Source of the DNA: Anastatus disparis
Lineage: Eukaryota; Arthropoda; Insecta; Hymenoptera; Eupelmidae
Assembly (NCBI GenBank): GCA_017163975.1
Contig: JAFFSR010000347.1
Span: 9,510,001-9,574,000, forward strand
Reading direction: 5' to 3'
DNA length: 64,000 nucleotides
Below are positions 1 through 11,520 of this stretch, in pieces. Numbering within the stretch: the stretch's first letter is position 1; every line of letters starts with the position of its first letter. The notes under the pieces are model-generated. The model was not told the DNA's origin. It did no database searches and saw only the letters and a program-made list of their open reading frames with translations. The translations under genes were made by a program, and so were the position numbers.

Positions 1-132
1 TATGTTAATCCACCATAGTACAACTATATCATTGATAATATGTTGATTATTATTTTTGGTACAATTTAATTATATTTATTTAATTTATATTGACACAATC
101 AACATTATAACGCAGAAAACGCCTAAAAAAGC

Positions 133-1602
133 ATGAAAAAATTTTTGACCTAAACGGGGCTTGAACTCACAATCTTTCGGTTCCCGGTCAAAAAACGTTA
201 GCTGTAAAATATAGATAAAAAATAGTTAAATATATAGCTGTATCGAGCTGTTTTTACAGCTACACCGATGTGTTTCTTTAGCTCTTTTTTATAGTTAAAA
301 ATGTACTTAATTTTATAGTTAATAATTTCGTTATCTACCCGGTCAAAAAAAGGTAGCTATAAAAAGTAGCTAAAAAAATAGCTAAATATATAGCTGTATC
401 GAACTGTTTTTACAGCTATATCGATGTGTTTTTTAGCTATTTTTTTTTTAGTTAAACGTTTATCTAAATTTACATTTAATAATTTGATTATGTGCCCGAA
501 CGGAAAAAGGTAGCTATAAAAAATAACTAAAAAAATAGCTAAATATACAGCTGTATTCTCAGTATTTTATAGCAGTATTTTCAGCTGTATTTTCGATATT
601 TTACAGTTGTATTTTTAGCTGTATTTTTAGCTGTATTTTACAGCTATATTTTTATACGAGTATTTTTAGCTGTATTTTCGGGAATTCACATAAAGATTAT
701 TTTATAATTTCACGGCAAAATAACTTCTCAGTTATTTTCCTGTAAAAGAAAGTTTCAAAAATGAGGTAAACCTCATAAAAGTCAGCTCTCCGATGATCGA
801 AGAGCATCTACGATTCAGCAGGAAGTATCTTGCTCTTATATACCCGTGTCTTCGAAATTTTACGATTTCATCGACAAATTTGGAGGACCCAGGTATATAA
901 GATCAAGATACTTTGTGCTAAATCGTAGAAGTTCTTCGATCTTCGGAGAGCTAACATTATGAGGTTTACCTCATTTTTTAAACTTTCTTTTACAGAAAAA
1001 TAACTAACAAGTTATTATCCCGTGAAATCATAAAATAATCTTTATGTGAATTTCCGAAAATACAGCTAAAAATAATCCTATAAAAATATAGCTGTAAAAT
1101 ACAGCTAAAAATACAGCTAAAAATACAACTGTAAAATATCGAAAATACAGCTGAAAATACTGCTATAAAATACTGAGAATACAGCTGTATATTTAGCTAT
1201 TTTTTTAGTTATTTTTTATAGCTACCTTTTTCCGTTCGGGCACATAATCAAATTATTAAATGTAAATTTAGGTAAACGTTTAACTAAAAAAAAAATAGCT
1301 GAAAAACACATCGATATAGCTGTAAAAACAGTTCGATACAGCTATATATTTAGCTATTTTTTTAGCTACTTTTTATAGCTACCTTTTTTTGACCGGGTAG
1401 ATAACGAAATTATTAACTATAAAATTAAGTACATTTTTAACTATAAAAAAGAGCTAAAGAAACACATCGGTGTAGCTGTAAAAACAGCTCGATACAGCTA
1501 TATATTTAACTATTTTTTTAGCTATATTTTACAGCTAATCTTTTTTGACCGGGTTACGAGGCATAAACTCTATCTGTTACGCTACGCTTCGCTTGACACG
1601 TA
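133..1602 (-). pseudogene. tRNA-like sequence (tRNA-derived SINE head or tRNA pseudogene) split by an insertion
   Basis: Read on the minus strand, 1584-1567 gives an A-box-like word TAGCGTAACAGATAGAGT, followed by TGCCTCGTAACC. After removal of 183-1553 the sequence continues with GAAAGATTGTGAGTTCAAGC, whose GAGTTCAAGCC resembles an RNA polymerase III B box. The spacing between the boxes then fits a tRNA, with CGT in the anticodon region. The stems pair poorly, so it is probably a pseudogene or SINE head, not a working tRNA. The insertion point lies in or near the anticodon arm and is flanked by TT on both sides. Confidence 0.5.
183..1553. mobile_element. 1.37 kb foldback element with ends CCCGGTC/GACCGGG
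   Basis: The two halves are long imperfect inverted copies meeting near 868. The left end reads CCCGGTCAAAAAA and the right end TTTTTTGACCGGG. Matching inner landmarks include TCAGCTCTCCGATGATCGAAGA on the left (781-802) against TCTTCGATCTTCGGAGAGCTA on the right. Each arm carries subrepeats of an 11-mer close to TTTAGCTGTAT. No reading frame of note is present, so this is a non-autonomous foldback or MITE-like element. The only apparent target duplication is TT. Confidence 0.8.
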
Positions 1603-1610
1603 AGTTAATA

Positions 1611-2286
1611 ATTTTATATATTCATAGTTTACTACGATAATCTTTTGATATTTGTAAAAGATAAAATAATTCATTGATAATAAATAATAAATAAAAAAAA
1701 ATTAATTACTATATGCAAATAAATATTTTTTTATATATATTTGACGGTTGAAATGCATTAACGTTCACAGCGATGCTTTAATTTTAATGTAGTTTACTTT
1801 ATAACCAAACTTGGAAATTCATGTAAATACAAATCAATTTTACTACAGTTATGCTTTAAAAATCAAGTATATTACAGACATTAGTGTACAAGTAATGCGT
1901 GTACTTAGAATTTAATGTAAACGTAACTAAATTATAAAGTACGTATACATAAATTTTACCGTTAAATGCATTAATGTCCATGGTAAAGTGCATTGATTTC
2001 TATGTGAATACACCTTAAAATCACTTTAATGTTCGGAACACATTAATTTTCATGTGCGAAATTCGTTGAAAACTACATTAAATTTCACGTTTTTTTTTAA
2101 TAGTGTATTTTTGAAATCAAGAGATGGTTTTGTTGATTAAGTATATCCATCTTTTGATTTAATAATGTATTTATTTAATTTAAATAAATATTTCTAAATC
2201 TTAAAAATTATTTTTTTGCCCTAGGCCGCAAAATGACCATTTTGCGTCCTACGGAAAAACTTTAAATGTTTCGGCCTCGGGACAAA
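1611..2286. other. AT-rich intergenic DNA, no gene seen
   Basis: No coding frame or RNA gene is visible. There are recurring short words such as ATTAATGTTC and ACATTAATTTTCATG between 1740 and 2090, suggesting an old degenerate repeat. A short hairpin, CGCAAAATGACCATTTTGCG, lies at 2227-2246. Confidence 0.5.
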
Positions 2287-2426
2287 AAAATAGTATATTA
2301 GACCATAGATGCATATTGATCATCCTAGCTCGTGCAACTTTCGAGGCCTCGCTACGCTCGGCCCCAAAAATTCGCACTCGCCGAGAATGATCAATATGCA
2401 TCCTTGGTCAATAATGTACTATTTTT
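2287..2426. mobile_element. Small foldback element with a GC-rich apex (GCCTCGCTACGCTCGGCC type)
   Basis: Inverted ends AAATAGTATATTAGACCA and the TGGTCAATAATGTACTATTT side fold together, and inner parts ATGCATATTGATCAT and ATGATCAATATGCAT match. The apex contains GGCCTCGCTACGCTCGGCC. The same architecture and apex recur at 4425-4562 and, degraded, near 4705-4837, so this is a small family. Confidence 0.6.
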
Positions 2427-2999
2427 ATCCTCAGGCCGCAAAATGAATTTTTATGTCCTGTATATGGAGCACAAAATAGTATATATAAACATGTGTGTAT
2501 TCAATGTATTATTTTAATAAAAGTCCGCAGAAAAACGTTCTCGACGTCTCTGATTCTTGGAATCAAACTGAATGAACTGCTCGCTTTTTTTAATATCGCT
2601 ATCTTTTTCTTACATATACTATAATAGGTATGCGTTAACGAATAAAGTAGACTCAATATATGTATATTATAAAAGAAAAGGAGAGAGCGAGAGAAAGACA
2701 CAGTTACAAGTTTCGCGTGTAAAACTTTTTTTTTCTTTTTTAAATAATATTTTTCAGATATAATTTTTATAGTTTAGCTTTGTTTTATATTTTGTTGTAT
2801 TTTTGTTTAATTTTAATGTTATATTTTAACAATTATTAGTTGTTTTTATAATCGAATTTTTTTATTCAATTTTTGTAAAACTTTTTTCTTTTTTTAAATA
2901 ATATATTTTAATTATAATTTTTATAATTTAGCTTTATTTTATATTTTTTTGTATTTTTGTTTAATTTTAATGTTGTATTTTAACAATTATTAGTGGTTT
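2421..2999. repeat. Diverged first copy of the 628-bp tandem repeat
   Basis: It begins with TCCTCAGGCCGCAAAATG and shares the order of words with the two copies that follow, including GGAGCACAAAATAGT and AAAGTCCGCAGAAAAACGTT. It is visibly diverged and somewhat shorter than they are. Confidence 0.7.
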
Positions 3000-3627
3000 T
3001 TATAATCAAATTGTTTCATTGTATTTTTTTGTCCTCAGGCCGCAGAATAAATTTTTGTATCCTCTATAGGGAGCACAAAATAGTGTATTCTTGTCTTAGG
3101 CCACAAAAGAAAAATGTGCATATTTAATGTATTATTTTAATAAAAGTTCGCAGAAAAACGTTCTCGACGTTGCTGATTCTTGGAATTGAACTGAATGAAC
3201 TGCTCTCTTTCCTTAATATCATTATCCTTTTCTTACATATACAATACTGGATATGCGTTAACGAATAACGTGGACTCAATATATGTATATTATGAAAGAA
3301 AAGAAGAGAGTGAGGAAAATACATAGTTACAAGTTTCACGTGATGAAACTTGTTTTTTCTTTTTTAGATAGTATTTTTCAATTATAATTTTTATAGTTTA
3401 TCTTCGTTTTATATTTTGTTGTATTTTTGGTTCATTTTTATATTATATTTTAACAATTATTAGTTGTTTTTATAATCGAATTTTTTTCACTCTATTTTTT
3501 TAAAACTTTTTTTTTCTTTTTTTAAATAATATTTTTTAATTATAATTTTTATAGTTTAGCTTTATTTTATATTTTATTATATTTTTGTTTAAATTTAATG
3601 TTATATTTTAACAGTTATTAGTGGTTT
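3000..3627. repeat. 628-bp tandem repeat, copy 2
   Basis: Essentially identical to 3628-4255 over its full length. Both contain the same stop-free minus-strand stretch of 71 codons (3124-3339 and 3752-3967) at an offset of 628 bases. The translation looks like no family I know and is low in complexity, so I treat it as non-coding. Confidence 0.9.
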
Positions 3628-4255
3628 TTATAATCAAATTGTTTCATTGTATTTTTTTGTCCTCAGGCCGCAGAATAAATTTTTGTATCCTCTATAGGGA
3701 GCACAAAATAGTGTATTCTTGTCTTAGGCCACAAAAGAAAAATGTGCATATTTAATGTATTATTTTAATAAAAGTTCGCAGAAAAACGTTCTCGACGTTG
3801 CTGATTCTTGGAATTGAACTGAATGAACTGCTCTCTTTCCTTAATATCATTATCCTTTTCTTACATATACAATACTGGATATGCGTTAACGAATAACGTG
3901 GACTCAATATATGTATATTATGAAAGAAAAGAAGAGAGTGAGGAAAATACATAGTTACAAGTTTCACGTGATGAAACTTGTTTTTTCTTTTTTAGATAGT
4001 ATTTTTCAATTATAATTTTTATAGTTTATCTTCGTTTTATATTTTGTTGTATTTTTGGTTCATTTTTATATTATATTTTAACAATTATTAGTTGTTTTTA
4101 TAATCGAATTTTTTTCACTCTATTTTTTTAAAACTTTTTTTTTCTTTTTTTAAATAATATTTTTTAATTATAATTTTTATAGTTTAGCTTTATTTTATAT
4201 TTTATTATATTTTTGTTTAAATTTAATGTTATATTTTAACAGTTATTAGTGGTTT
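3628..4255. repeat. 628-bp tandem repeat, copy 3
   Basis: Second near-identical unit. The similarity ends around 4255-4262, where this copy reads ATAATAGAATTTTTTT and the previous copy continues ATAATCAAATTGTTTC. The lack of divergence implies a recent duplication, or an assembly artefact. Confidence 0.9.
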
Positions 4256-4287
4256 TTATAATAGAATTTTTTTATTGTATCTTTTTA

Positions 4288-4845
4288 TTGTATTTTAAGA
4301 ATTATTAGTTATTTATTGTTTATAATTGAATTTCGTTAATTAATTTTTATATATTTTAAGAATTATCAATTATTTTTTTATAGATGGGGGCTTCGCCTCA
4401 GCTTCCGCTTAACGGCCTTCAGGCAAAAAATAGTATATGCAGTCACGGCCACAAACGTATCATTCTTGCTCGTGTAGCTAGAGCGGCCTCGCTACGCTCG
4501 GCCCCTCAGCATGCACTCGCCAAGAATGATACGTTTTGCGGCCTTGACGCATAATATACTATTTTTATTGTATTTTAAGAATTATTAGTTATTTATTATT
4601 TATAATTGAATTTTTTTATTAAATTCTTTTATATTTTAAGAATTATAAATTATTTTTTTATAGGTGGGGTGAGGGCTCTGCCCCAGCTTCCGCTTAACAG
4701 CCTTCAGGCAAAAAAATAGTATATGCAGTCACGGCCATAAACGTATCATTCTTGCTCGTGCAGCTGGAGCGCATGCACTCAGCATGCACTCGCCAAGAAT
4801 GATATATTTTGCGGCTTTGACGCATAATATACTATTTTTTATTTA
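4288..4845. repeat. Tandem pair of about 277 bp, each with a GC-apex hairpin
   Basis: TTATTGTATTTTAAGAATTA starts both units (about 4288 and 4565). Each runs through GGGGCTTCGCCTCAGCTTCC or a close variant into a foldback with arms AAAATAGTATATGCAGTCAC and the GACGCATAATATACTATTT side. In the first unit the apex is GGCCTCGCTACGCTCGGCCC; in the second it is partly replaced by a duplicated GCATGCACTC. Confidence 0.75.
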
Positions 4846-5115
4846 ATGTTTTGTTTCTTTGAATAAAATAAAGATTTTTTAAAAGTAAGTAATATTGCTA
4901 GTTAAATTTAGAATTAATTTACTTTAATTAAATAAATCATTACTGATTTTAAGTATATATTTACTTCAAACAAAAAAATTTAATTTTTTAAATTAAGTTA
5001 TCCATTTATTTATATGTATTTATTTGGCACTATACAAGTAAACCATTCACTTGGTTTAAAGAAATTTTACTTGGATTAAACAAATTTTTTTTCAGTGTAT
5101 AAGTATAAAAATAGA
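4846..5115. other. AT-rich DNA, no gene seen
   Basis: Contains repeated words such as ACAAGTAAACCATTCACTTG and ends in TTTTTTTTCAGTGTATAAG. Similar TTTTTCAGTGTA or TTTTTAGTGTATA words recur near 5640 and 10000 and may mark ends of an old element. Confidence 0.4.
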
Positions 5116-5190
5116 GCCGGTTAGTGGCTCAGTCGGTAGAGTGTTGGATTCGTAATCTCTGGGTTCTGAGTTCGAATCCCGCTCTCGGCA
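5116..5190 (+). tRNA. tRNA-like sequence with CGT anticodon, probably a SINE head
   Basis: It has a canonical A box (TGGCTCAGTCGGTAGAGTG), an anticodon stem-loop GATTCGTAATC with CGT (Thr) in the loop, and a canonical B box (GAGTTCGAATCCC). Total length is about 75 bases. The T stem is mispaired and the acceptor pairing is poor (GCCGGTT against TCTCGGC), so I doubt it is a functional tRNA. A unique-looking tail follows, as expected of a tRNA-derived SINE. Confidence 0.45.
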
Positions 5191-5945
5191 ACCGATTGAT
5201 AGAAGCACCACTGTACGTTACATGTGTTTTGTTCACAAACACACTTATGAGCTCCATCGCTGATTAATATCGCAAATAGCATAAATATAGCGACGTTAAA
5301 GAAGAAAAAAAAGTATACAAATTTTTGGACTTAAAAGAAATTAATATTTACAAACTAAAATTTACTTTGCATTTATGGTATTTTTATTGTATATAATAAT
5401 AAAAAAAAAAATAGTGCTAATATATAATTATCAAAAGTATGAGATTATTTGAATAACTAAGTTCACACGTGTTTGTAAAAATAGCGTGTGTTAATTCTAC
5501 AAAAATTTTTGTGTTAATTTTAAAAGTACACAGAAATTTTTAAAGTACAAAAATTGGACGTATTACACAACATTTTTTACTGTGTACAAGTAAAGCATTT
5601 ACTTCATTTAACAAAATTTTACTTAAATATAACATTTTTTTAGTGTATATTTACTTGAATTAAATAAATATTTTCTTATTTCAAAAGATGCAAAGATTGA
5701 ATAAAAAAAATAACTTTTTGATTACAAAAATGTTTATTCATTTGAATTGCAAATTATTTGTCTATACCGAATAAATTATTTAGTTATCTCAATAAAATAT
5801 TTATTCAAGATAAATAAATATTCATTCAACCTGAATAAAGCTTTGTCGATTAAAATAAATATTTCTTTTAATTAACAAAATATTTAGTTGATTCAAATAA
5901 ATATTTGTTTGCACCAAACAAATATTTCTTAAAAAAAATATTTAT
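5191..5945. other. Possible SINE body followed by AT-rich DNA, no gene
   Basis: The first 110 bases after the tRNA-like head are less AT-rich and could be the SINE body. The rest is dominated by AAATAAATATTTATT-like words. I see no coding frame. Confidence 0.35.
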
Positions 5946-6606
5946 TAGGAGAGTGTCACACCTCCAGATTACGGATTTCGCTCAAACTTTGGGATAAGTT
6001 TTCAGATGATAAACTATAGAAAAAGCTAAAGTCATAGTCACAAGCACCCAATATTTCCCTTGTTACAGGCAATTAAAGAAAATCACTAAAAAAGTTACTA
6101 GATTTTTAAACGCATATAGTTCTTTAGCATTGATAGCTAGAAGCTTGAAACTTTTTTAAAATTAAAGCTGAGCTCAAATCCTTCGAAACAGTAGTTACAG
6201 TATATCAAAATATTATTTTTTCCCAAAGCTAGATCGTAATAAGGATTGGACCTGAATTTTCTTTTTAAAACATTCATTAATAATAAAAGTTGAAATTAAG
6301 TTTCATCTTTATTACGCTCTAACTTTGGAAAAAAATAATATTTTAATATGCTGTAACTACTGTTTCGAAAGGATTTGAGTTCAGCTTTAATTTAAAAAGA
6401 GTTTCAAGCTTCTAGCTATTAATGCTAAAGAGCTATATGCGTTTAAAAGTCTAGTAACTTTTTTAGTGATTTTCTTTAATTGCCTGTAATTAGGGAAAAA
6501 TTAAGTGTTTGTGACTATAACTTTAGCTTTTTCCATATTTTACCATCTGAAAACTTATCCTGAAGTTTGAGCAAAATCCGTGATCCGGAGGTGTGACTCT
6601 CTCCTA
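5946..6606. mobile_element. 661-bp palindromic foldback element
   Basis: Left end TAGGAGAGTGTCACACCTCC mirrors right end GGAGGTGTGACTCTCTCCTA. The mirrored order continues inward (ACGGATTTCGCTCAAACTT, CTTTAGCATTGATAGCTAG, CCTTCGAAACAGTAGTTACA) to a centre near 6276. No coding frame is present. Confidence 0.85.
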
Positions 6607-7239
6607 GTTAGTTAATTTTTATACTTTAATTCATTTCCAACACAATATTTAATTACAGTGATTATATTGCTGATGATGACCAACTTTCTAGAGAGAGAAC
6701 AGATGAATCTTATGACATTATGTATTTGTATGTGTATATATATAAAATGATTATAATAAGATCTAACATTAATACGCTCTATACAACTATCGCAAACATC
6801 GTAGATATGACAAAGATTTCGCTCGCATTACAATTCTATTATTATATTCGCTTCTTAGTTTCCTTATATATCAAACTGGAAGTTCTTCCTGCACTTGCGA
6901 GATTCAGAAAATATAACGGTGTTTATACCGCTTGTTTCTATAATAATATAATATAGAAACAAGCGGTAACATCATCAAATCATTGAACTCATTAGAATTT
7001 TTTGAATTTAGTAAATGGATTATTTGAATTAAAAATCTTTTCTTTATCGAAATCGTCAAACCTAAAGATTCCAAGTTCGATCCCAACATGCAGTTTTTTT
7101 TAATTTGGAATTAATCTAAACATGATCAATTAAATTTTTTATTAATTGAAATAATTTTAGTCTGTGTTTTAATATCATGTATTATTAGAAAATAGTTATT
7201 CCTAAAATGACTTCTATCATATTTATTGTATCGTACAAC
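6607..7239. other. No supported gene; one perfect hairpin
   Basis: A 78-codon open stretch at 6720-6956 has no recognisable family and low-complexity ends, so I do not call it. At 7057-7092 there is a weak B-box-like word AAGTTCGATCCC without an upstream A box. Confidence 0.35.
6925..6968. repeat. Perfect 17-bp stem hairpin
   Basis: TACCGCTTGTTTCTATA at 6925-6941 is exactly complementary to TATAGAAACAAGCGGTA at 6952-6968, with a 10-base AT loop. The arms are unlike the surrounding AT tract. Confidence 0.8.
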
Positions 7240-9009
7240 AAATGAATATTTATTTAATTCAAATAAATAAATATTTATTCAATTCAAATAAATAAAAATT
7301 GAATAAATATATTTATTTCAATCAAACAAATTTTTTTCACTATAGGGTGCATTAAATGAATAGAATAATTTCTTAGATTTATTAGTATTTGTTTCATTTA
7401 GAATTTTACAGGTATCAGTTAGTAAAACTAAATTAATAATTTGAATTCAAGAGAAACGTTTATTGAATCAAAAGAAAACTGTTTTGTTTCGAAACTGTTT
7501 ACCAAAATCTAAGAAATATTTTGTTTATTCAAAGAAACTTGATCTTAATCTAAATAAATAATTCTTTAGTTTGAGAAATTATACATATTTTACTTGTGCC
7601 CAAATTTAAGTAAATCAGTTTTCTTGATTTGAATAAATCATTCATTATTTTTTATTTAAATATTATACTAAATTGAAATGAATATTTATCTTGTTTTTAT
7701 AAAATGTTATTTCAAATCAAATGAATAAATCTGTACTATTTATTGGTTTTAATACAATTTATTTAATACAAAATGATATTTACTTAAAACAAGTAAACTA
7801 ATCTTTTGATGTTAGAAATACCACAAGATAATCTTTATTTAAGTTAAATAAATAGTAATTTCTAATGTTTGATACAATCAAATAAATGTTTATTTAATTG
7901 AAATAAATATATATTTTAGTGGTTCATCATATTTCAACAAATCATTTTTCTTGATTTAAGTAAATAATTTATTATACTTACTTATTTTAAATTCATTTAA
8001 ATTTATTTAAATTCATTTAATTTAAGTAAATGTATATTTATTAATATTTTATTGATTTTGAACCAATTTACTTTATTTGATTCAGATAAATTATTTATTT
8101 ATTAATAACTCCATGCACTACATTTAACTAGATAATTTATTTGTTTATAATAAATATCATTAAGTAATTTAACCGTTTACTTTGAAATAAATATTTATTA
8201 ATTTTAAAAGCAATTTTATTTCATTTTAGATAATATTTACTTGATACAAATAAACTGATATTAATACATTGGTTTATTGGGATCAAGTGAAAGTAGATTA
8301 CGTAACGGGTATGGAAAGGCTTTATTTACGAAACGATAAGTTTACGGCCTGAGCCGAAGGTGAGGGTCGTAACGAGTTTCGTAAAAAAGCCTTTGCATAC
8401 AAGTTGCGTAGCGTATTTTTCGCCATGAGGGTCAGAATGGCGAAATTTATAACTGTTTACTTTAATTTACTAAATTTGTTATGTTGATTCTAATTTATTT
8501 GAAGTAAATACCTATTGTTTTCATTCAGAGTTGAACTTATTTAATTGAAGTAAATATTTATTTAACAGTGGCTTCTTAAATTTAAACAAATATTTTTTTT
8601 GATTCAAGTAAATGATTTTTTATATTTAAGTGAATATATTATATTTAAATTACTAATTTACTTGTTTGATGTAAATATTTTCCAGTAAATCCAGATCTAA
8701 TATTCAAATGAATATTTATTTGATTTAAATAAATTATTTATTTATTAATAATCCTACGCATTACATTTAACTAAATAATTTATTTGTTCATAATAAATAT
8801 TATTAAGTGATTTAACCGCTTACTTTGAAATAAATATTTATTAATTTTCAAAGCATTTTATTTCATTTTCGATAGTATTTACTTGATACAAATAAAGTGA
8901 TATTAATACATTGGTTTATTGGGATCAAGTAAATTATTTTTTTGAAAATTTCTGTTTAGTTTATCAGATATTTATTTGTTTTTAGTAAGTATTTACTTTA
9001 ATTTAGTAA
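7240..9009. repeat. Long TTTATTTAAATA-rich tract with diverged direct repeats
   Basis: The tract is built of variations of AAATAAATATTTATTT and holds two pairs of longer direct repeats: 8073-8288 with 8716-8930, and about 8479-8723 with 9660-9906. Both pairs are clearly homologous with scattered substitutions. No gene is seen. Confidence 0.65.
8298..8445. mobile_element. Foldback MITE inserted in one copy of the 8.0/8.7 kb direct repeat
   Basis: Arms TACGTAACGGGTATGGAAAG and the CTTTGCATACAAGTTGCGTA side pair, and a small second hairpin TTCGCCAT...ATGGCGAA follows. The sequence is absent after the matching GGGATCAAGT in the paralogous repeat at 8930, so it is an insertion. A related copy in the opposite orientation lies at 24405-24503. 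Confidence 0.6.
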
Positions 9010-9659
9010 ATATCCCTGGTAGAAATTAGTCCGGGTTACTAGACAGTTTTAGCTAGAATAATCAAGTTCTAGACAGATCTGTACAAACGAACTAGACAGA
9101 TCTGTACTGGAGTGTAACGCCTTTCCCTTCTAGATATCCGTATAGTTTTCCCTTATAGAACTGTACAGTTCTATCGAGGCGTTAACGCATATTAAGGGTT
9201 GGGCGCAACATAATTTCATATAGACGCTTCAGTTCGTCATTGTATTTCATGGCGTCACTTGCACGAATATGTACTATGCTGAAATGTATAGTTGTGTGTA
9301 TGTAAACATTCTGTCCTTGTCTCTCCCATGATAAGAAAGAGAGATAGAGATAGAGACGCGACTATAAATCCCAGCCTGTGCGTGATACTAGCACTTTTAC
9401 TTTTAATATGACTTTCTAGTGATAGTTTTGTTGTACTTTCCGTTGTTCAGTTGATTAATTTTTAAAATTTTTATTCATCGATGTTTTTGCACACGATATT
9501 TGAAGAAAAGGTGCAATGAAAGAACATTATTAGGTTAGGTTTGGCTTTACTTCGTCACTGCTGCATGATTTGTAGGTTGGTAGTGCGCGCATTCAAGGGT
9601 TATATTAGACTAAATCTATCTAGTTTTTTTTATCTAAAATGTTTTTTCTTATCAGGGAT
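9010..9659. other. Less AT-rich island with short repeats, no gene
   Basis: CTAGACAGATCTGTAC occurs twice in tandem (about 9069-9084 and 9093-9108). ATAGAACTGTACAGTTCTAT (9155-9174) is a perfect 20-bp palindrome. A TATA-like CTATAAATCCC at about 9362 and a TCAGTTG word near 9448 could be promoter or LTR remnants. TTAGGTTAGG occurs at 9531. I cannot assign a function. Confidence 0.35.
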
Positions 9660-10435
9660 GTTATGTTGATTCTAATTTATTTGAAGCAAATACTTATTTT
9701 TTTCATTCAAAGTTGAACTTATTTAATTTAAGTAAATATTTATTTAACAATGATTTCTTAAATTTAAACAAATATGTTTTTTTGATTCAAGTAAATGATT
9801 TTTTATATCCAAATAAATATTCTAAATTTAAATTACTAATTTACTTGTTTTAAGTGAATATTTTCAAGTAAATCCAGATTTAATATCCAAATAAATATTT
9901 ATTTGATTCTACAAATTTTTACTTAATTTAAAATACAATTTACTTGATATAAGGAAATGAATTTCAAATAAACCAATTTACTTGAATTCAACGAATTTTT
10001 TTTCAGCGTACGGTATACTCATATTAAAAAATGATCGGCTCTTTTCGTAATCATTCGTTTACGTTCGCCTTTAAACGACAATGTAATATTATCAAATAAG
10101 TTTAGTTTGTTTATGATTTTATTGATTCACTTCAACATCCATCATTTTATCCTTTTTCTTATATTCCTTTATCTCTCTTTTTTTTTAAATATATTAACAG
10201 AAAGAAATACAAGAAAGTCATTATTTAATATTTAATCATCATTATAATCATTATATTTAAACACAGATAAATTTGTAAAATTTACAAATTTTATCATTTA
10301 AAATTTTGTATTATTCATGAACTTTTATGTTAAAATTTTAAATTTGAAAATTACACAAAAAAAATTTGCAAATTTTAACAAAAAATATTGTGTTGCATCT
10401 GTAACACTAATGTGTGTTAAAATTACAAATTTTTT
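9660..10435. repeat. Second copy of the 8.48 kb direct repeat, then AT-rich DNA
   Basis: 9660-9906 matches 8479-8723, starting TTATGTTGATTCTAATTTAT in both. From about 10000 to 10435 the DNA is AT-rich with ACAAATTTT words and no coding frame, up to the LINE junction. Confidence 0.55.
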
Positions 10436-10439
10436 CCGC

Positions 10440-10723
10440 CTAACTTGGACAAATACCTTCAACCACTCGAAAAAATAGTAAATGATCAACATCAGGACTT
10501 TCCAATAAGTTTTTTAAACTTCAAGAGCTTTATCGACAAAACCTACATCAGCCAACAAACAAACGAGATAGCTAAGGAACACACAACGAACCTAGACGAC
10601 CTAAAAAATATGCTCAAAACTCTTTACCCCTATCGCGAAACCAAAGGAATGAAAATCAGATTCACCAAGATTATAAAAAAATTAGATCAAGAAATAGCCA
10701 AAGTACAAACTACAAACCAATAA
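10440..10723 (+). pseudogene. LINE ORF1 C-terminal remnant
   Basis: A stop-free frame of about 92 codons enters from the truncation point and ends with a stop at 10721-10723, just before ORF2-like sequence. The product is hydrophilic and lysine-rich (LDDLKNMLKTLYPYRETKG) with no zinc-knuckle signature visible. It is assigned to ORF1 by position only. Confidence 0.5.
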
Positions 10724-10730
10724 CTTCAAT

Positions 10731-11487
10731 AATGAATCAACAACACAATAAAAATAATAAAACAGAAAAAATAAAATTCTTTAATGGAATGTCAACGGTT
10801 ATTATAGTCATTTGGAAAATCTACAGAAATTAATATACGAAAGACACCCAGATTTATTATGCCTTCAAGAGACCCATATCAAGCTTGATAATCATGCCAA
10901 TCAGTGGCTACAAATGCTTCCACACTAACAGACTGTCTAGCCAAGCAAGTGGAGGAGTGACAACCAATATTAAGAACCACATCTACAGTAAAGAAATCCC
11001 TTCAGATACAAACTTGAAAGCAGTTGCTGTCGAATGTTATCTTCCTAACAGAATGTCTATATGCAATGTCTACCTATCAAACAACCAACAGCTAATATCT
11101 AATAGATTAGCTAAGTTGAAATTACAACAACCAATACCGTATGTAATTATGGGAGACTTTAATGCTCACAATACAAATTGGGGCTCAATAAACACAGACA
11201 GAAGACGTATAATAGTTGAAGAGTGGATTGAAAAAGCAAACCTAAACATAGGAAACCTGGGACTCCCCACCCACTTCAACTCCTCTAATGGTACTGAAAG
11301 TATCATAGATTTAACAATAGCCATCGCAGACATTACGGAGAATATTGACTGGAAAGTCTGTGACGACCTTTACAATAGCAACCATTATCCTATTCTTATA
11401 CACATTTGCTCAAGTACGACTATCAGCCATCAAGAAAATAACTCATCATACGAGCCATGGAATTTCAGGAAAACGGATTGGAATTAA
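10731..11487 (+). pseudogene. LINE ORF2 endonuclease domain, frameshifted and catalytically damaged
   Basis: The start is probably the ATG at 10732. The first part reads WNVNGYYSHLENLQKLIYE and LCLQETHIK, the N and E motifs of APE-like endonucleases, in one frame. After a frameshift near 10890 it continues GYKCFHTNRLS, then YVIMGDFNAHNTNWGS, IDLTIA and YNSNHYPILI. The last corresponds to the usual SDH motif with Asp replaced by Asn, so this copy would lack an active-site residue. It would nick target DNA to prime reverse transcription if intact. A stop at 11485-11487 ends this stretch. Confidence 0.8.
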
Positions 11488-11520
11488 TACAAATCTTAAG
11501 TTGATAATAATATCCAAAAG

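Noticed and set aside
5116..5190. Functional tRNA-Thr (CGT)
   Set aside because: Boxes and anticodon loop are good, but T-stem and acceptor pairing fail, so a SINE head is more likely. Kept at low confidence.
6720..7089. Two overlapping small open frames
   Set aside because: AT-driven, overlapping on opposite strands, and one runs through a perfect hairpin. No family resemblance.
9529..9543. Telomeric TTAGG repeat
   Set aside because: Only two TTAGG units are present. It is not an array, just a word common in insect genomes.
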